A stretch of DNA of 64,000 nt from Streptomyces sp. NBC_01210 (GCF_036010325.1 NZ_CP108549.1:1240001-1304000), one strand, 5' to 3'; counted from the stretch's first letter, positions 16,493 through 25,966 are shown. Program-made: numbers and translations. The notes: generated by a model from the letters alone, not told the origin.

Positions 16493-17335
16493 GTGAGAGA
16501 CAACACCCATGGAATGCGGGGCAGTTGGATGACCTTGCTGGTGGCGGGGAGTCTGCTGGCCGGGTGTTCGGCCCAGACGGACGACGGGGCTTCGCGGCAG
16601 AGCGGTTCGCCCTCGGCCAGGACGTCGCCGAGCACATCCACCAGTGCCTCGCCGAGCGCCGGGGCGACCCCGTCGGGCGACTCGTCCGCCGCCACTTCCG
16701 TCTTCACGCCGGATGCCTCCCTCGTCCCCCGGACCTCGAAGGACGGGCGCCGCCTGGCCGAGTCCGTCGTGCTCGCCCCGCGCGACTGGGGCCGGGGTTT
16801 CGTCGCCCAGGATCCAGGCGAGAGCACCCCGGGCACCTGGGCCGTGCTGAACGAGAGCTGTCGCTGGCAGCGTGAGAAGCTCCCGCACGGGGTGCTGGCG
16901 AGCGCGTCCCGCTACAGCAGGCTGCCTGCCGGCGGAGGCAAGGGCGCGGTCAAAGTGACGGCCGTAGCCACCGTGCACGCCGCCGTCCTCGGCGCCGACG
17001 AACAGCTGAGCACCACCCTCGAAGAGGTGCTGCGCTGCCCGGAACAGCGGCCCCGGTCCGACGAGCGGATCACGGGTCTGATGTCGCTCGGCATCCCCTT
17101 CGGCGCCCGCGAGCAGGAGTACGCCGACGACTCCGTCCTCGAGGCCGGTGAGTACGTCGGGAACGGCGGTGCCGCACAGCCGTACCGGTGGATGGTCGCC
17201 CGGATGGGCTCGGTCGTCGTGGCCGTCTCCGTAACGGGCGCGAAGGGGAACACCGCGCAGGAACTCCAACAACTGGGCAGCAAGGCCCTGGCTCAGATGC
17301 TGACGCGCATCGGGCAGCGGCTGAAGGGGAAGTGA
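16493..17335 (+). CDS. Lipoprotein of unknown function upstream of the kinase pair
   Basis: A 280-aa protein with a lipoprotein signal: MRDNTHGMRGSWM, a hydrophobic core, then the lipobox LLAGC with the lipidated Cys at about 25. A Ser/Thr/Pro-rich spacer (about 30-70) leads to a globular domain with three cysteines, two of them in NESCRW and LRCPEQ. It resembles sensor domains found attached to actinobacterial kinases, but I cannot name the family. GTG follows GAGGGG. Its TGA overlaps the first kinase's ATG by one base, so the three genes 16493-21790 are probably one operon and this may be an extracellular partner of the kinases. Confidence 0.8.
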   Translation: MRDNTHGMRGSWMTLLVAGSLLAGCSAQTDDGASRQSGSPSARTSPSTSTSASPSAGATPSGDSSAATSVFTPDASLVPRTSKDGRRLAESVVLAPRDWGRGFVAQDPGESTPGTWAVLNESCRWQREKLPHGVLASASRYSRLPAGGGKGAVKVTAVATVHAAVLGADEQLSTTLEEVLRCPEQRPRSDERITGLMSLGIPFGAREQEYADDSVLEAGEYVGNGGAAQPYRWMVARMGSVVVAVSVTGAKGNTAQELQQLGSKALAQMLTRIGQRLKGK

Positions 17336-19611
17336 TGGAACCGCTGCGTACTTCCGACCCTGACAAGCTGGCGGGCCACCGGCTGCTCGGACGGCTCGGC
17401 GCGGGTGGCATGGGTGTGGTGTACCTGGCCCGCTCGGCCGGCGGAACCCTGGTCGCCCTGAAGGTGATCCAGGCCGAGTACGCCGAGGACGCCGATTTCC
17501 GGGAGCGGTTCCGGCGCGAGGCGGACACCGCCCGCCGGATGACCAGCCCGTGGGTGGCGTCCCTCGTGGACGCGGACCCCGAGGCGGCGCAGCCCTGGCT
17601 GGCGACCGAGTTCATCCCCGGCCCTTCGCTCGGCGAGGCCGTCGCCGCGCACGGGCCGCTGCCGGTGCGGAGCCTGCGGGTGCTGGGGGCGCGGCTCGCC
17701 GAGGCGCTGCGGGAGCTCCACGCGGTAGGTCTCGTGCATCGGGACGTCAAGCCCGGCAATGTGCTCCTGGCACTCGACGGACCACGGCTGATCGACTTTG
17801 GTGTGGCCCGTGATCCCGAGGACACCGCGCTCACCTCGACCGGTGTCGTGGTCGGCACGCCCGGGTTCCTGCCACCGGAACAGGCGCGGGGCGGGCGTGA
17901 TCCGGGACCGGCCGGAGACGTCTTCTCGTTGGGCTGCGTGCTGGCCTTAGCGGCGATCGGCCGCCCTCCGTTCGGTACCGGGTCGCTCGACGCGCTGCTG
18001 TACCGCACCGTGCACGACGCGCCGGACGTGGAGGGTGTTCCGGCGGAGCTCGCCGAGGTGGTGGGCGGCTGTCTGGACAAGGACCCGGAGGTGCGGCCCA
18101 CGGCCGAGGCGCTGTCCGAGGCCCTCACGGACGCCACGCCCTCGTCGCCCGCCGCGCACTCCGACCCGCGGGAGGCCCTGCGGGCGGTACGTCCTCAAGC
18201 GCCCGAGGATCAAATTCCCGGCGAAGAGGAGCGGGCCCCCGGCGACGAGGCCTGGCTCCCCGAGCCGTTGGTCCGGCTGATCGCGGAACGGTCGGCCGCC
18301 GGGCTCGCGCTGCCCGCCGTCGACGACACCGAGGTCGACCCCGCGTCCGCCGGCACCGCGCCGACGGACACCACAGCCACTCAGCCTCCGGCCCGTGCCG
18401 TCGGCAGGCGCCGTTTCCTGCTCCTGACCGGGGGCGCGGCGGCTGTCACGGCCGGGGGCGGACTGGCCGCGTGGTGGGCGCTCTCCCGTGACGGCAAGGA
18501 CGACGGCCCCGCCCCGACGGCCACCGGTCCCGTGCACACCATCGGTCTGCACGCTGACCTGACCGGCGATCAGAAAGCGGGCGGCCGGGCGCAGGAGCGG
18601 GGGCTGCGGCTCGCGGTCGACGAGTTCAACTCCCGTGCGAACAGGCCCTTCACACTCGCCGTGAAGACAGTGGACGACGGCGGCGATCCGGCCCGGGCAC
18701 CCGAAGCGGCCAAGAAGCTCGTCGCCGACCGTTCCGTGCTGGCCGTGATCGGTCCCACCACGGACGCCACCGCCCTGGCCTCGCTGGCGACGTACGACGC
18801 CGCCTCGCTGCCCCTGATCGCGGTGTCGCCCGGCGCCACCGTGCTGGGGGCGATGCGCAGCCGGTCCTTCCTGCACGCCCGGGTGACGGACACGATCCTG
18901 CCGTTCTACCTCGACGCGTATCTGCGCGGCACCGCGAAGTCGCGCACGGTCGGGATCGTCGACGACCGGGCGGCGGACGCCTACGCCTGGGAGATCAGCA
19001 GCGCCCTCGCCAAGATCCGTCGGGACGAACGGCAGCCGGCCGTGCCGAAGGTGGTCAGCGCGTTGCGCACCGATTTCGGGCCGACCCTGGACGCCCTGCT
19101 GGACGGGGGCGCCGACTCGGTGGTCTTCGCCGGCCATCACGACCGCGCCGCGCTGCTGGCCCGGGAACTGAGCAGCCGTGACTTTCCGGGGGCCAGGGCC
19201 GCCGCGCAGGGGGTGCTCGACGCCCGGTTCCTGTCCGCCGCGGGGGACGCGGCCGACGGCTGGGTGATCGTCGCCCCGGTCATGGACGCCACCGTGGCGC
19301 CCGAGGCGAAGGCGTTCACGGCCGCTTACCGCAAGCGTTTCGACGCGGAGCCGGAGCGGTACGCCGTCGAGACGTACGACGTGGCGCAGCTCGCCGTGAA
19401 GAGTCTGGGCTCACTGACCGCCGGGCACCGCACCCGGCAGAACCTGACGACGGCCCTGCGCTCGGCCACGTACAAGGGGATCTCCAGGAACCTCGCGTTC
19501 AACAAGGCGACCGGGGCCCTGGTCGTCGACGGCAGCGGGGTCTACCTGTGGAAGGTCGACGGCGGCCGGTTCGCCTACCAGGGCGTGGCGTCCTTCCAGG
19601 TGGCCAGCTGA
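17335..19611 (+). CDS. Ser/Thr protein kinase fused to a periplasmic-binding-protein domain (copy 1)
   Basis: A 758-aa receptor kinase. Kinase domain about 13-270: glycine loop GAGGMGVVY (22-30), Lys43, HRDVKPGN with catalytic Asp137, and DFG at 154-156. A linker leads to GRRRFLLLTGGAAA (about 357-383), one membrane segment that also fits a Tat-type RRxFL motif. The outer part (about 400-758) is a type I periplasmic-binding-protein fold of the amino-acid ABC-transporter family (IGLHADLTGDQKAGGRAQER, AVIGPTTDATALASLATYDA). I infer that a small molecule outside is sensed and the kinase inside responds. Codon 205 is TTA (17947-17949), implying bldA dependence. ATG 17335 overlaps the upstream stop. 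Confidence 0.92.
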   Translation: MEPLRTSDPDKLAGHRLLGRLGAGGMGVVYLARSAGGTLVALKVIQAEYAEDADFRERFRREADTARRMTSPWVASLVDADPEAAQPWLATEFIPGPSLGEAVAAHGPLPVRSLRVLGARLAEALRELHAVGLVHRDVKPGNVLLALDGPRLIDFGVARDPEDTALTSTGVVVGTPGFLPPEQARGGRDPGPAGDVFSLGCVLALAAIGRPPFGTGSLDALLYRTVHDAPDVEGVPAELAEVVGGCLDKDPEVRPTAEALSEALTDATPSSPAAHSDPREALRAVRPQAPEDQIPGEEERAPGDEAWLPEPLVRLIAERSAAGLALPAVDDTEVDPASAGTAPTDTTATQPPARAVGRRRFLLLTGGAAAVTAGGGLAAWWALSRDGKDDGPAPTATGPVHTIGLHADLTGDQKAGGRAQERGLRLAVDEFNSRANRPFTLAVKTVDDGGDPARAPEAAKKLVADRSVLAVIGPTTDATALASLATYDAASLPLIAVSPGATVLGAMRSRSFLHARVTDTILPFYLDAYLRGTAKSRTVGIVDDRAADAYAWEISSALAKIRRDERQPAVPKVVSALRTDFGPTLDALLDGGADSVVFAGHHDRAALLARELSSRDFPGARAAAQGVLDARFLSAAGDAADGWVIVAPVMDATVAPEAKAFTAAYRKRFDAEPERYAVETYDVAQLAVKSLGSLTAGHRTRQNLTTALRSATYKGISRNLAFNKATGALVVDGSGVYLWKVDGGRFAYQGVASFQVAS

Positions 19612-19621
19612 TGGGACGCTG

Positions 19622-21790
19622 ATGGATTCGTTGCGCGGCGCCGACCCGGCCAGGATCGCGGGATACCGGTTGCTGCGTCGGCTGGGCGCGGGCGGCATGG
19701 GCGTGGTGTACCTGGCCCGCTCCCCCGGAGGTGCGCTCGCCGCGGTGAAGGTGATCCGCGCGGCGCACGCGGACGACGCGGGATTCCGGGCGCGTTTCCG
19801 CCGGGAGGTGGAGACGGCGGGCAGGGTCATCAACCCCTGGGTGGTGCCGCTGCTCGACGCGGACCCGGACGCCGAATCTCCGTGGCTCGCCACGGCGTTC
19901 GTGCCAGGGCCCTCGCTGGCGGAGGCGGTGGAGGAGTGCGGCCCGTTGCCGTACGGGACCGTCCGCGTCCTGGGGGCGCGGCTGGCCGAGGCGCTGGACG
20001 CGGTGCACGGGGCGGGTCTTGTGCACCGGGACGTCAAGCCCGGCAATGTGCTGCTCGCGGTCGACGGACCACGGCTGATCGACTTCGGTATCGCCCGGAT
20101 GCCGGAGGACACCGCGCTCACCGCCAGCGGGATGGTGGTCGGCTCCCCCGGATTCCTCTCCCCCGAACAGGCCCAGGGCAGGGGCCGGGAGATCGGGCCG
20201 GCCAGTGACGTCTTCTCACTCGGATGTCTGCTGGCGTACGTCGTGACGGGGGAGCGCCCCTTCGGGCGGAGCTCCGCGGCCGAGATGTTGGTGCGCACGG
20301 TCCACGACGAGCCGGACCTGGACGGCGTACCGGAGCCGTTGCTGCCGCTGCTGCGGGCGTGCCTGCTGAAGGAGCCCGGCTCCCGGCCGGCCGTGGCCGA
20401 GGTACGGTGGGCACTGGACGGTGCGGGCGAGGGCGGGTGCTGGTTGCCGGAGTCCCTGATCCAGCTGATCGCGCGCCGTTCGACCGCCGTGCTCGCCCTG
20501 CCCGCCGTCGAGGCGACCGAGGTGTCCGGGGCGACGGCGGCCGACGCACCGCCCGGCGACGAGACGGCCGTCGGCCCGGGGGGCGCCACGCGCCGCCGCT
20601 TCCTGGTACTGGGATCGGCCGCCGGGGTCCTGGCGGCCGGCGGAACGGCGGCCTGGTGGACGGCGCGAAGTCCCGGCGGCACCTCGGCCCAGGGAAGCGG
20701 AACCCGGCTCCCGCAGCTGGTCGTCGCCCTGCACGCCGACCTGAGCGGCAGTGGCCGTACGACGGGCCATGCCCAGGAGAACGGAGTCCGGCTCGCCGTC
20801 GACCACCTCAACTCCCGCGCCGGCCGCGGCTTCGACCTGGCACTCCAGGTGCACGACGACGAAGGCAGGGCGGCCCGGGCACCGCAGGTCGCCCGGCGGC
20901 TCGCGGCCGACGACCGGGTCCGCGCGGTGCTCGGACCGACCACCGACGCCTGTGCGAAGGCCACTCTCGGCCTCTACCAGCAGGCACGGCTCCCGATGGT
21001 CACCGTGTCGGTCGGGCTCGACGAGGTGTCCCCCACCGACTACCGGGTGTACGCGGCCACCCGCCCCAATGACGGGACCCTGGCGGCGCCGGTCGTCGCG
21101 TACCTCGTCCGCACCGCCGGGGCCCGCAGAGCGGTGCTGATCGACGACGCCGCCGAGGGCGACTTCAGCTGGCGTCTGTGCGCCGGCGTCGACGAGGCCG
21201 TGCGATCCGGGCAGCGCACCACGGTCCGGCGCACCCTCGCCGCCGAGGACGACTCGGCCGACGACTTCCGTGCCCTCGCGGAGTCGGTGACGGATGCCGG
21301 TGCGGACGCGGTGGTGTTCGCCGGCGGGTACGCGCGGGCGGCGCGGCTGGCCCGCGCGCTGCGCTCCGCCGGCTACTCCGGTGCGCGGCTGGCCACCCAG
21401 CGCGCCCTTGACTCCCGCTTCCTCGCCTCGGCGGGCGACGCCGCCGACGGCTGGGTGTTCGCCACTGCCTTCCTCGATCCGACCCGGGTGACGGCCGCGA
21501 AGTCGTTCGTCACCGCCTACCGCGCACGCTTCGCCACCGCCCCGCCCTGGTACTCCGCCGAGGCCTACGACGCGACGCTCTTCGTGGCCCGCGCCATGAC
21601 GACCCTGGGCGCGTCCCGTGCGGAGCGTGGCGCGATCGTGGGCCGGTTGCGCGAGACCGACTACCGGGGGATCACCAAACGGCTGCGCTACGACTCGTCC
21701 ACCTACCGCTACACGGACGCGATGTACCTGTTCCGGGCGACCGGGGGCGCCTTCCGCTGCCTCGGCGACTACCGGGACGCCACAGCCTGA
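19622..21790 (+). CDS. Ser/Thr protein kinase fused to a periplasmic-binding-protein domain (copy 2)
   Basis: A 722-aa paralogue of the preceding kinase with the same layout: glycine loop GAGGMGVVY (22-30), Lys43, HRDVKPGN (Asp137), DFG (154-156), a short linker, a Tat-like membrane anchor TRRRFLVLGSAAG (about 323-346), and an outer binding-protein domain (about 365-722: VVALHADLSGSGRTTGHAQE, AVLGPTTDACAKATLGLYQQ). It starts 10 bp after copy 1 and no TTA codon was noticed. The outer domains are more diverged than the kinase domains, so the copies probably sense different ligands through a shared output. Tandem duplication is the likely origin. Confidence 0.92.
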   Translation: MDSLRGADPARIAGYRLLRRLGAGGMGVVYLARSPGGALAAVKVIRAAHADDAGFRARFRREVETAGRVINPWVVPLLDADPDAESPWLATAFVPGPSLAEAVEECGPLPYGTVRVLGARLAEALDAVHGAGLVHRDVKPGNVLLAVDGPRLIDFGIARMPEDTALTASGMVVGSPGFLSPEQAQGRGREIGPASDVFSLGCLLAYVVTGERPFGRSSAAEMLVRTVHDEPDLDGVPEPLLPLLRACLLKEPGSRPAVAEVRWALDGAGEGGCWLPESLIQLIARRSTAVLALPAVEATEVSGATAADAPPGDETAVGPGGATRRRFLVLGSAAGVLAAGGTAAWWTARSPGGTSAQGSGTRLPQLVVALHADLSGSGRTTGHAQENGVRLAVDHLNSRAGRGFDLALQVHDDEGRAARAPQVARRLAADDRVRAVLGPTTDACAKATLGLYQQARLPMVTVSVGLDEVSPTDYRVYAATRPNDGTLAAPVVAYLVRTAGARRAVLIDDAAEGDFSWRLCAGVDEAVRSGQRTTVRRTLAAEDDSADDFRALAESVTDAGADAVVFAGGYARAARLARALRSAGYSGARLATQRALDSRFLASAGDAADGWVFATAFLDPTRVTAAKSFVTAYRARFATAPPWYSAEAYDATLFVARAMTTLGASRAERGAIVGRLRETDYRGITKRLRYDSSTYRYTDAMYLFRATGGAFRCLGDYRDATA

Positions 21791-21817
21791 GCCACGCGTC
21801 GTACCACAACACGTTCG

Positions 21818-24814
21818 TCACCCGCGCCGGTCGAGGGCGGCACGCGTCATGAGGCCTGCCAGCGCCGAGCGGGACGACACGGAGGTCTTCCGGTAGATGG
21901 CCGACAGGTGGGTTTCGACCGTGCGGCGGCTGAGGTACAGCTTCGTCGCGATGGCCTGGTTGCTCAGTCCTTCGGCAACGAGTTCGGCAATCTCCCGTTC
22001 ACGTGTGGTCAGTTGGTCGAGCTCCGTGGGTGCGCGCAAGGTTTCCTCGGCCTGGGGGCGCACGATCGAGGCCAGGTCGGACAGCAGGCGCGCGCCGCCG
22101 TCGTCGGCGAGACGGCGGGCCCGCTCCCACATCGCGACGGCGCGCGGACCGTCGCCCGCTGCCTGCGCCTGGACAGTCGCCAGCAGCAGGGAGTACGCCT
22201 CCCACACCGCCGCACCGGAGGGGGCGTACGCCTGCGCGGCGCGCTCGAAGAGGTCTGCGGCCGCGCGGGTGTCACCGTGATGTTGGGCGAGCGCCGCCTC
22301 GGCACGCAGTGCCGCCCCGCGCTGACCGTGAAGACCCATCCGGTCGGCTTCCTCGACGGCTTGTGCGGCCCAGCGCGCGGCCTGATCGGCGTCGCCGACC
22401 GCGATGGCGGTGCCGACGAGGGTTTCCAGCTGGCCAGGGCGTATGGAGGGCTGCAGCCCCAGCAGTTCGGGACCGCCGGCCTTCAGGATGGCGTCCTGCG
22501 CACGGTGCGGGTCGCCGCTCACGTGCGCCGTGTGGCCGAGCACGCACCTGGCCAACGACGCCCACCAGTGTCTGCTTCCGCCGGCCGCAGCCACGGCCTC
22601 CTCTGCGGTCGTCAAGGCCGTGGTGTCGCCCAGGGGGCAGCGCAGGAGAAGGATCAGCGCCTTGAAGCACAGAGTGAAGGCCAGGAGATCACTGCTGCCA
22701 ATGGCTCGTGCGATGGATTCCGCCTCCTCGGCCGACTCCAGGGCGGACGGCAGCCGACAGGTGTTGAGGTGCACAAAGGCCTTGCTGCTCAGCAGGTGTG
22801 GCAGGACGTGGACCTGACCGCTGCGGCGGGCGATGTCCAGACCCCGGTCGGCGTGGCGTTCCGCGTCGGCATAGCGCTCGAGCAGGGCTTCCGCCCAGGC
22901 CAGCCACACCAGCGACTCGCACAGTTCCGTGAGGTTGGGGTCGGTCAGACCGTCTGCGAGCCCGGCGGCGACATCGGCGAGCCGGCGGGCCGCCGCCGTC
23001 TCCCCTTCGTATGCCTCTCCCAACGACCCCAGCGCCAAGGCCCCCATCTCTCCCATGAGGTCGCCGTGGGAGCGGGCCACCGAGAGCGTCCGCTCGATCT
23101 CGTCACGTACGTCGGGGTAGGAGACGGTGTTCAGGGCGGCCATGCCCAGCGCGAGTCCCAAGGAGACCGCCTGGCGGGGCTCGGGGCCGGGACTGCGGGC
23201 CAGTTCCCGCTGCAGCAGGGCTGTCGCTTCCGGGGAGTGTCCGAGATGCCGTTCCATCATGGCGCACAGCGCTATCGCATCCCTGCGCAGCGATGCGTCG
23301 TCCGGCCCGGACCTACTGATCAGCGTGTGGAGCAGGTCACGGCTTTCCCGCAGGCTGCCGCCCACAGCGAGTGCTCTGGCGCGCGCCAGCGTCAACTCTC
23401 CACGCTGTTGTGCGCAGGCGGGCGTGTCCGGCATGAGCCGGAGGACGACGTCCAGCAGATGAGCGGCCGTCGCGGGCGCCGTGTGGGCGCACTGGGCGGC
23501 CGCCTCACTCAACACGGCCGCCGACACGGGATCCCAGCCGACCAGCGACCGCTCGACGTGATGAGCACGCTCGGCGGCGGAGGCACCTGCCCGGGCCAGT
23601 TCGTCCGCCGCGCCGCGGTGGATCTCGGCACGGCGTGGTGCGGCGGTGTTCTCGTAGACCAGTGCCCGCAGCAACGGGTGGCGCAGTGTCCAGCGGCCGT
23701 CGGACCCCATGCGCAGCAGATCGCGCCGCTCCAGTGCACCGATGCAGTCGTCGAGTTCCTCCGGCGTGGTGTGTCCGGTCGTCAGGCTCAGCATTGTGGG
23801 CGTGGCATGGTCGCCGAGGACCGCCACTGCTTCGGCGGTACGGCGCTGCGTCGCGGTCAGCGCAGTCAGTTCGTCCAGGAGCAGGGATCCCAGTCCGCTC
23901 GGCACTGCGGACGCGGTGTCGTCGTGGGCCCGGACGGTCGTGCCGCGCGACGACGCGCCATGCCGGTAGGCGTGCAGAAGGCAGTGGAGGTACAGCGGGT
24001 TGCCCTCGCTGGATTCATAGATCTGCTTCGCGTCGCCGGGTGGCAGGTCGGAGGCGAGCGCCTCGACAGACGCCTGCTCGGGCAGCGGTCGCAGCGCCAT
24101 GCGCAGTACGGCCCCACTGTCGACGCCGCGTCTCAGAGCAGCGGCAAGGGAGTGCGGCGTCTGCCGTTCTCGTCGGGCCACGACCAGAAGCACCCGGCCG
24201 CCCACCGGGTGCCGGATCACATGGTCCAACAACTCCAAAGACGCGGGATCCGCCCAGTGCAGGTCATCCAGGGCCATCACCAACCCGCTGCGCTCCCCGA
24301 GCCTGGTCAGCACTTCCGCGACGGCGCGATAGAGGCCGAACCGGTCACGGTTGCCCGAACCCGAACCCGAATCCGAGCCCTGCACACTGTCGGCTCCGCG
24401 CAGCACCGTTGCCGCCACCTCGGGCACGGCATCCGAGTCGAGAAAGGCACGATCGACGTCGGCGAACGCGTCCGTGAACGTCTGGAACGGAGTGTGCTGC
24501 TCGTACTCCGTGGCCCTGCCCCGCAGCACGGTCAGCCCATCCTGCCGCGCCCGCGCACAGAGCTCGCTCAGCAGCCGGCTCTTCCCCATGCCGGCGTCTC
24601 CGGCGATGTCTACGACAGCGGGAACACCATCCTGCCCCAGACTGCCGATCACCGAGATGAGCCGCTTCAGTTCGTCAGCTCTGCCGACCAGCATCGTCGC
24701 CGTCTCGTCCCCCGCCGGTTCCACCGCGTCCCCATTCCCCACCACGTCCGCGTGTTCATTCCCGAGTGGTCGCTCCTCCGCAACCCTGCCTGCACAACCA
24801 GCCGATACCTTCAC
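21818..24814 (-). CDS. LAL-type (large ATP-binding) LuxR family transcriptional regulator
   Basis: A 998-aa STAND regulator. An N-terminal AAA/NACHT-like ATPase has Walker A GDAGMGKS (about 72-79) and Walker B LVMALDDLHWAD. A long TPR-like helical middle follows, with a C-terminal LuxR helix-turn-helix at about 925-990 (LTTREREIAELVAEGLSNQA, SRRTVETHLSAIYRKTSV). Such proteins often control secondary-metabolite or catabolic genes in Streptomyces; the target is unknown. The GTG at 24814 lacks a good ribosome site, and starts nearer LVGRADELKRL (ATG at 24694) are possible. It converges on the kinase operon with a 27-bp gap. Confidence 0.9.
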   Translation of the reverse strand: MKVSAGCAGRVAEERPLGNEHADVVGNGDAVEPAGDETATMLVGRADELKRLISVIGSLGQDGVPAVVDIAGDAGMGKSRLLSELCARARQDGLTVLRGRATEYEQHTPFQTFTDAFADVDRAFLDSDAVPEVAATVLRGADSVQGSDSGSGSGNRDRFGLYRAVAEVLTRLGERSGLVMALDDLHWADPASLELLDHVIRHPVGGRVLLVVARRERQTPHSLAAALRRGVDSGAVLRMALRPLPEQASVEALASDLPPGDAKQIYESSEGNPLYLHCLLHAYRHGASSRGTTVRAHDDTASAVPSGLGSLLLDELTALTATQRRTAEAVAVLGDHATPTMLSLTTGHTTPEELDDCIGALERRDLLRMGSDGRWTLRHPLLRALVYENTAAPRRAEIHRGAADELARAGASAAERAHHVERSLVGWDPVSAAVLSEAAAQCAHTAPATAAHLLDVVLRLMPDTPACAQQRGELTLARARALAVGGSLRESRDLLHTLISRSGPDDASLRRDAIALCAMMERHLGHSPEATALLQRELARSPGPEPRQAVSLGLALGMAALNTVSYPDVRDEIERTLSVARSHGDLMGEMGALALGSLGEAYEGETAAARRLADVAAGLADGLTDPNLTELCESLVWLAWAEALLERYADAERHADRGLDIARRSGQVHVLPHLLSSKAFVHLNTCRLPSALESAEEAESIARAIGSSDLLAFTLCFKALILLLRCPLGDTTALTTAEEAVAAAGGSRHWWASLARCVLGHTAHVSGDPHRAQDAILKAGGPELLGLQPSIRPGQLETLVGTAIAVGDADQAARWAAQAVEEADRMGLHGQRGAALRAEAALAQHHGDTRAAADLFERAAQAYAPSGAAVWEAYSLLLATVQAQAAGDGPRAVAMWERARRLADDGGARLLSDLASIVRPQAEETLRAPTELDQLTTREREIAELVAEGLSNQAIATKLYLSRRTVETHLSAIYRKTSVSSRSALAGLMTRAALDRRG

Positions 24815-24896
24815 AGAACGTCATCATCCCCGGCGGGAGCCGACTGCACAGTCCCTGGGGGCGCCATTCGACCAGGTAGATTCCGGACTGGCCTCC

Positions 24897-25064
24897 GTGC
24901 CCCACCGTAATGCCCGGCTGACGGTTCGCGGCAAGGAGCTGCTGGTCGGACGTGTCTGCGCCGGCCGCCCCATCGCACATGCCGCGCTCCACGACGTCGA
25001 GGCGATCACCGTCCAGGACGGCCTCATCCGGGAGGTTCAGGTCCTCTTCGACGGCAGGGTGTGA
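24897..25064 (+). pseudogene. IS481-type transposase N-terminus joined to a SnoaL-like tail
   Basis: The 55-codon frame from GTG 24897 starts PHRNARLTVRGKELLVGRVC, the start of IS481-family transposases ((S/A)HRNARLTxxGRxLLVxRV). After AGRPIAHAA it changes abruptly to DVEAITVQDGLIREVQVLFD and stops, which resembles the last strand of SnoaL/ketosteroid-isomerase-like proteins. This looks like a junction of two gene remnants created by transposition and deletion. It is unlikely to be functional. Confidence 0.6.
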
Positions 25065-25084
25065 ACACGCGGTCTCCGTAGCCC

Positions 25085-25104
25085 TTTACGTAGTTTCACC
25101 GATG
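25085..25104 (+). promoter_or_regulatory. TTTACGTAGTTTCACCGATG element
   Basis: It lies 72 bp before the membrane-protein start at 25177. The 12-mer GTTTCACCGATG recurs exactly at 27299-27310 and TTACGTAGT at 27279-27287, upstream of the secreted-protein gene. A related form follows the inverted repeat at 16116. It may be a promoter or operator shared by these small accessory genes. Confidence 0.45.
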
Positions 25105-25176
25105 TTTTGCGGCGACCCGGTGCGTGAAGATGGGGGGCGAACGGACTTCCCGGGGTGGAGCGAAAGGAGGTACGTG

Positions 25177-25827
25177 GTGGGCTGGATCATTGGTTTCGCC
25201 GTCATCTTGGCCCCGTTTCTGATCGGACTCACCTTCGCGGTCCGTACCGCTCGTCGGGTCGGCAAGGCGGAGCGGGCGATGCGCGTCCTGGCCGCCCGTC
25301 CCGGCTGGCAGCGAATCGAGCGCGGCAAGGACGGAGAGGAGTGGGCCGGGTACGCGGGCCACTTCCCCTGGCTGTTGCGAACGTGGCACGGAAGCACCGT
25401 TACCGGCCAACTCGGCGACCACCAGGTCACCGTCGCCAGGCGTTACGAGCAGATTTCGCGCAGGGACGACCAGCACTGGCTGATCGTGTGCTTCGACCTT
25501 CGGGGCAGCGGACCGAACCTACGTCTGGAGCGCCACTGGAGTGCGGCGGAGCTCAATCTCACCTTCTCCAAGGATCTGCCGTACCTGACGATGAGCGACG
25601 ACTCCGCGGGGACGGCCGAGCGGTTCTACGCCTCGGATCTGCCGAAGCGCCTGGTGAGGTTCGCCGGACCGGCGGTCTCGTTCAGGGAGGACGGGGCGTG
25701 CTTCGTGTACCCGCTGCCCGAGGTTGTGGACATGGAGAAGCTGCTGGAGGAACTGGCCGGGCTGCTTCCGGACCTCGCCGCGCTCGCCCGGGACGCCGCC
25801 CGGGAGGACGAGGCGGACAACACATGA
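25177..25827 (+). CDS. Membrane-anchored protein of unknown function
   Basis: About 216 aa. Residues 1-20 form one membrane helix (GWIIGFAVILAPFLIGLTFA), followed by a basic stretch and a soluble domain (AARPGWQRIERGKDGEEWAG, FDLRGSGPNLRLERHW) and an acidic, amphipathic C-terminus. AAGGAGG is followed by two in-frame GTG codons at 25174 and 25177; the latter has the better 6-bp spacing. I do not recognise the family. It is flanked on both sides by transposase remnants. Confidence 0.75.
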   Translation: MGWIIGFAVILAPFLIGLTFAVRTARRVGKAERAMRVLAARPGWQRIERGKDGEEWAGYAGHFPWLLRTWHGSTVTGQLGDHQVTVARRYEQISRRDDQHWLIVCFDLRGSGPNLRLERHWSAAELNLTFSKDLPYLTMSDDSAGTAERFYASDLPKRLVRFAGPAVSFREDGACFVYPLPEVVDMEKLLEELAGLLPDLAALARDAAREDEADNT

Positions 25828-25966
25828 CCGATCGGCGCCCGCGACAGACCCTGGGGGTGTCAGGGGAGGGCGTGCCAGACCGCGCGACCCGGCAAGATCC
25901 ACAACACCCCTAGTAGTGCTTCGTCACTTCTGCCGATCTTGCCTGGTCACCGGCATGGTGGTGGGT

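Noticed and set aside
21908..24910. A 1000-codon plus-strand frame
   Set aside because: It is the antisense shadow of the LAL regulator. Composition is Arg/Gly/Gln-rich without motifs, while the minus strand has Walker A and LuxR HTH.
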